NCBI GenBank assembly: GCA_025936595.1
Contig: JAICTB010000139.1
Coordinates: forward strand, 1-6,170
DNA length: 6,170 nt
Reading direction: 5' to 3'
From: Thermoleophilia bacterium
Lineage (GTDB): Bacteria; Actinomycetota; Thermoleophilia; Gaiellales; Gaiellaceae
Position numbers and translations under genes: made by a program. The notes under the pieces were generated by a model. That model saw only the letters and a list, made by a program, of their open reading frames with translations. It ran no database searches and had not been told where the DNA came from. Positions 5,783 to 6,170 of the stretch are shown here, piece after piece. Each line of letters starts with the position of its first letter. Positions within the stretch are counted from its first letter, which is position 1.

Positions 5783-6170
5783 CTACCCGTGAATCGAGAC
5801 GATCAGCGGGATGATCAGGATCGCGACGATGTTCGCGATCTTGATCATCGGGTTGATCGCGGGGCCGGCCGTATCCTTGTACGGATCGCCGACGGTGTCG
5901 CCGGTGACGGAAGCCGAGTGGGCCTCGGAGCCCTTGCCGCCGTAAGCGCCGTCCTCGATCGACTTCTTCGCGTTGTCCCAGGCGCCGCCGCCCGAGGTCA
6001 TCGAGATCGCGAGGAAGAGGCCGGTGACGATCGTGCCGATCAGCAGGCCGCCGAGCATCTTCGCGTTGATGATCCCGACCACGATCGGGAACCCGATCGG
6101 GATCAGCGCCGGCGCGAGCATCGACTTGATCGCCGAGCCGGTGACGATGCCGACGGCGCGGCTGTAGTCG
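5783..6170 (-). CDS. hppA: Membrane-bound proton-translocating pyrophosphatase, C-terminal part
   Basis: Partial gene entering from the right edge; about 128 C-terminal codons are visible. The family hydrolyses pyrophosphate in the cytoplasm and pumps H+ (or Na+ in some members) across the membrane as a homodimer of about 16-TM subunits. The visible part starts DYSRAVGIVTGSAIKSML, continues through two hydrophobic helices and then GGGAWDNAKKSIEDG, GGKGSEAH and GDTVGDPYKDTAGPAINP, and ends with a last helix before VSIHG. The Asp and Lys residues of WDNAKK and GDPYKD are those that bind Mg-pyrophosphate in structurally known members, and all are present. The residues separating K+-dependent from K+-independent enzymes lie upstream and are not visible, so the ion subtype cannot be assigned. 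It ends 52 nt before kdpD and is followed by the palindrome, so it is probably a separate transcription unit from the Kdp/KimA genes. Confidence 0.97.
   Translation of the reverse strand, partial: DYSRAVGIVTGSAIKSMLAPALIPIGFPIVVGIINAKMLGGLLIGTIVTGLFLAISMTSGGGAWDNAKKSIEDGAYGGKGSEAHSASVTGDTVGDPYKDTAGPAINPMIKIANIVAILIIPLIVSIHG

Noticed and set aside
1..6170. CRISPR arrays, tRNA/rRNA genes, insertion sequences, attachment sites.
   Set aside because: No regular spacer-repeat pattern, no transposase-like protein and no recognisable RNA gene was seen; the window is tightly packed with co-oriented protein genes.

Overview
This is a GC-rich window in which every supportable gene lies on the minus strand, so transcription runs from the high coordinates to the low ones. 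Base composition, GTG starts, sparse Shine-Dalgarno sites, a KdpE-type regulator and a membrane pyrophosphatase suggest a high-GC actinobacterium. A Thermoleophilia-like lineage (Gaiellales/Solirubrobacterales) is my best guess, but it is inferred from protein style and not from a marker gene.

Layout from right to left: (1) the C-terminal end of a membrane proton-pumping pyrophosphatase (hppA), running off the right edge; (2) a perfect 16-bp-arm palindrome, probably its terminator; (3) a short KdpD-like sensor kinase and (4) a KdpE-like response regulator, overlapping by 4 nt (GTGA); (5) a 77-nt gap carrying four TGAGC half-sites arranged as two 11-bp-spaced pairs, which look like an OmpR/PhoB-family operator; (6) a small conserved-looking protein of unknown function (147 aa), overlapping by 17 nt with (7) a 764-aa KimA-type potassium permease with a long cytosolic tail; (8) a free-standing 261-aa soluble copy of that tail; (9) the N-terminus of a second, different APC-superfamily permease, running off the left edge. 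No stretch over 300 bases lacks a gene.

Working model (inference): KdpD/KdpE senses potassium limitation or ionic stress. Instead of the classical KdpFABC ATPase, it controls a KimA-like H+/K+ symporter that is next to it in the same gene cluster. The 11-bp direct repeats upstream of the 147-aa gene are the natural candidate for the KdpE site. The adjacent H+-pyrophosphatase could supply the proton gradient that such a symporter uses.

The most unusual element is the regulatory tail. Bacillus subtilis KimA has one cytosolic domain, which binds c-di-AMP. Here the permease carries two tandem copies, and the next gene encodes two more as a soluble protein. This suggests a dissociable or hetero-oligomeric regulator, possibly shared with the downstream APC permease. 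The sensor kinase is unusually small: it lacks the N-terminal KdpD and USP domains and the GAF core of full-length KdpD.
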